A stretch of 6,431 bases of DNA from JBNJEM01 sp051745935 (GTDB taxonomy: Bacteria > Planctomycetota > Planctomycetia > Pirellulales > Pirellulaceae). The stretch lies in NCBI GenBank assembly GCA_051745935.1, contig JBNJEM010000461.1, positions 1 to 6,431 on the forward strand, written 5' to 3'. The notes below the pieces were generated by a model that saw only the letters and a program-made list of their open reading frames with translations, was not told the DNA's origin and did not search any database. Made by a program: the position numbers and the translations under genes. Below are positions 6,328-6,431 of this stretch, piece after piece (within the stretch, counting starts at the first letter, position 1; the number at the start of each line of letters is the position of its first letter).

Positions 6328-6431
6328 ATCGGCGGGGCGCTGACGGGCCCAATCGGGAAACGAATTCCTGCATATCCGGCCCGGACGGCCCAAACGACAC
6401 GAAGCTCACACGACCCGATCGCCCGCCGCGT

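Larger units (their letters stand above)
6134..6431 (-). other. Upstream region of efp, no supported gene
   Basis: This stretch to the right edge holds no gene I can support. One minus-strand frame stays open from the edge to a TAG at 6144-6146, but its translation (ending RIILQVTIAK) is rich in Arg, Ala and Pro, has no family I recognise, and looks like a chance open frame in GC-rich DNA. The region contains the two candidate regulatory elements listed separately and a diverged direct repeat (6342-6355 and 6384-6396). Confidence 0.5.

Noticed and set aside
6144..6431. Minus-strand frame open from the right edge, possibly the end of an upstream gene
   Set aside because: The translation has no recognisable motif, an unlikely Arg/Ala/Pro composition, and runs through the G7/C6 repeat. 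GC-rich DNA readily leaves frames open at this length. A small doubt remains because the true start would be off the window.

Overview
The window reads as a GC-rich bacterial chromosome segment, most likely from a planctomycete (Pirellulales-like). This is inferred from two exported proteins of families common in that phylum: a large FAD-dependent oxidoreductase with carbohydrate-binding-like flanking domains, and a PhoPQ-activated pathogenicity-related (PF10142-type) protein. The third clue is an elongation factor P with the PGKGNA loop. No rRNA, tRNA, CRISPR array or transposase was seen.

Layout. The left half (125-3043, + strand) is one exported FAD-dependent oxidoreductase of about 972 residues. 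It converges on, and overlaps by 7 bp, a minus-strand block that fills the rest of the window. In transcription order from the right edge that block is: a roughly 300-bp upstream region with candidate promoter elements (6134-6431); efp (6133-5564); the PhoPQ-activated family protein (5512-3995), 51 bp behind efp; an 89-bp gap; vsr (3905-3501), a very-short-patch mismatch endonuclease; and, 8 bp later, a cytosine-5 DNA methyltransferase reading frame (3492-3037).

The most notable feature is that methyltransferase. It keeps the SAM-binding N-terminal motif I and the C-terminal motifs IX/X, but everything between is missing: the catalytic PC motif, ENV, QxRxR and the target recognition domain. 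The join is in frame. It therefore looks like the remnant of a C5-methyltransferase/Vsr module whose methyltransferase is dead while its partner Vsr still has its catalytic and zinc-binding residues.

A second oddity is an insert of about 25 residues in the PhoPQ-activated family protein, whose DNA folds into two overlapping hairpins. It may be a small palindromic element that entered the gene in frame.

The genes do not form one pathway. efp (translation) and the exported hydrolase-like protein may share a transcript. The vsr-methyltransferase pair looks like an acquired DNA-modification/repair cassette, with parts of lower GC. The oxidoreductase is an independent exported catabolic enzyme.
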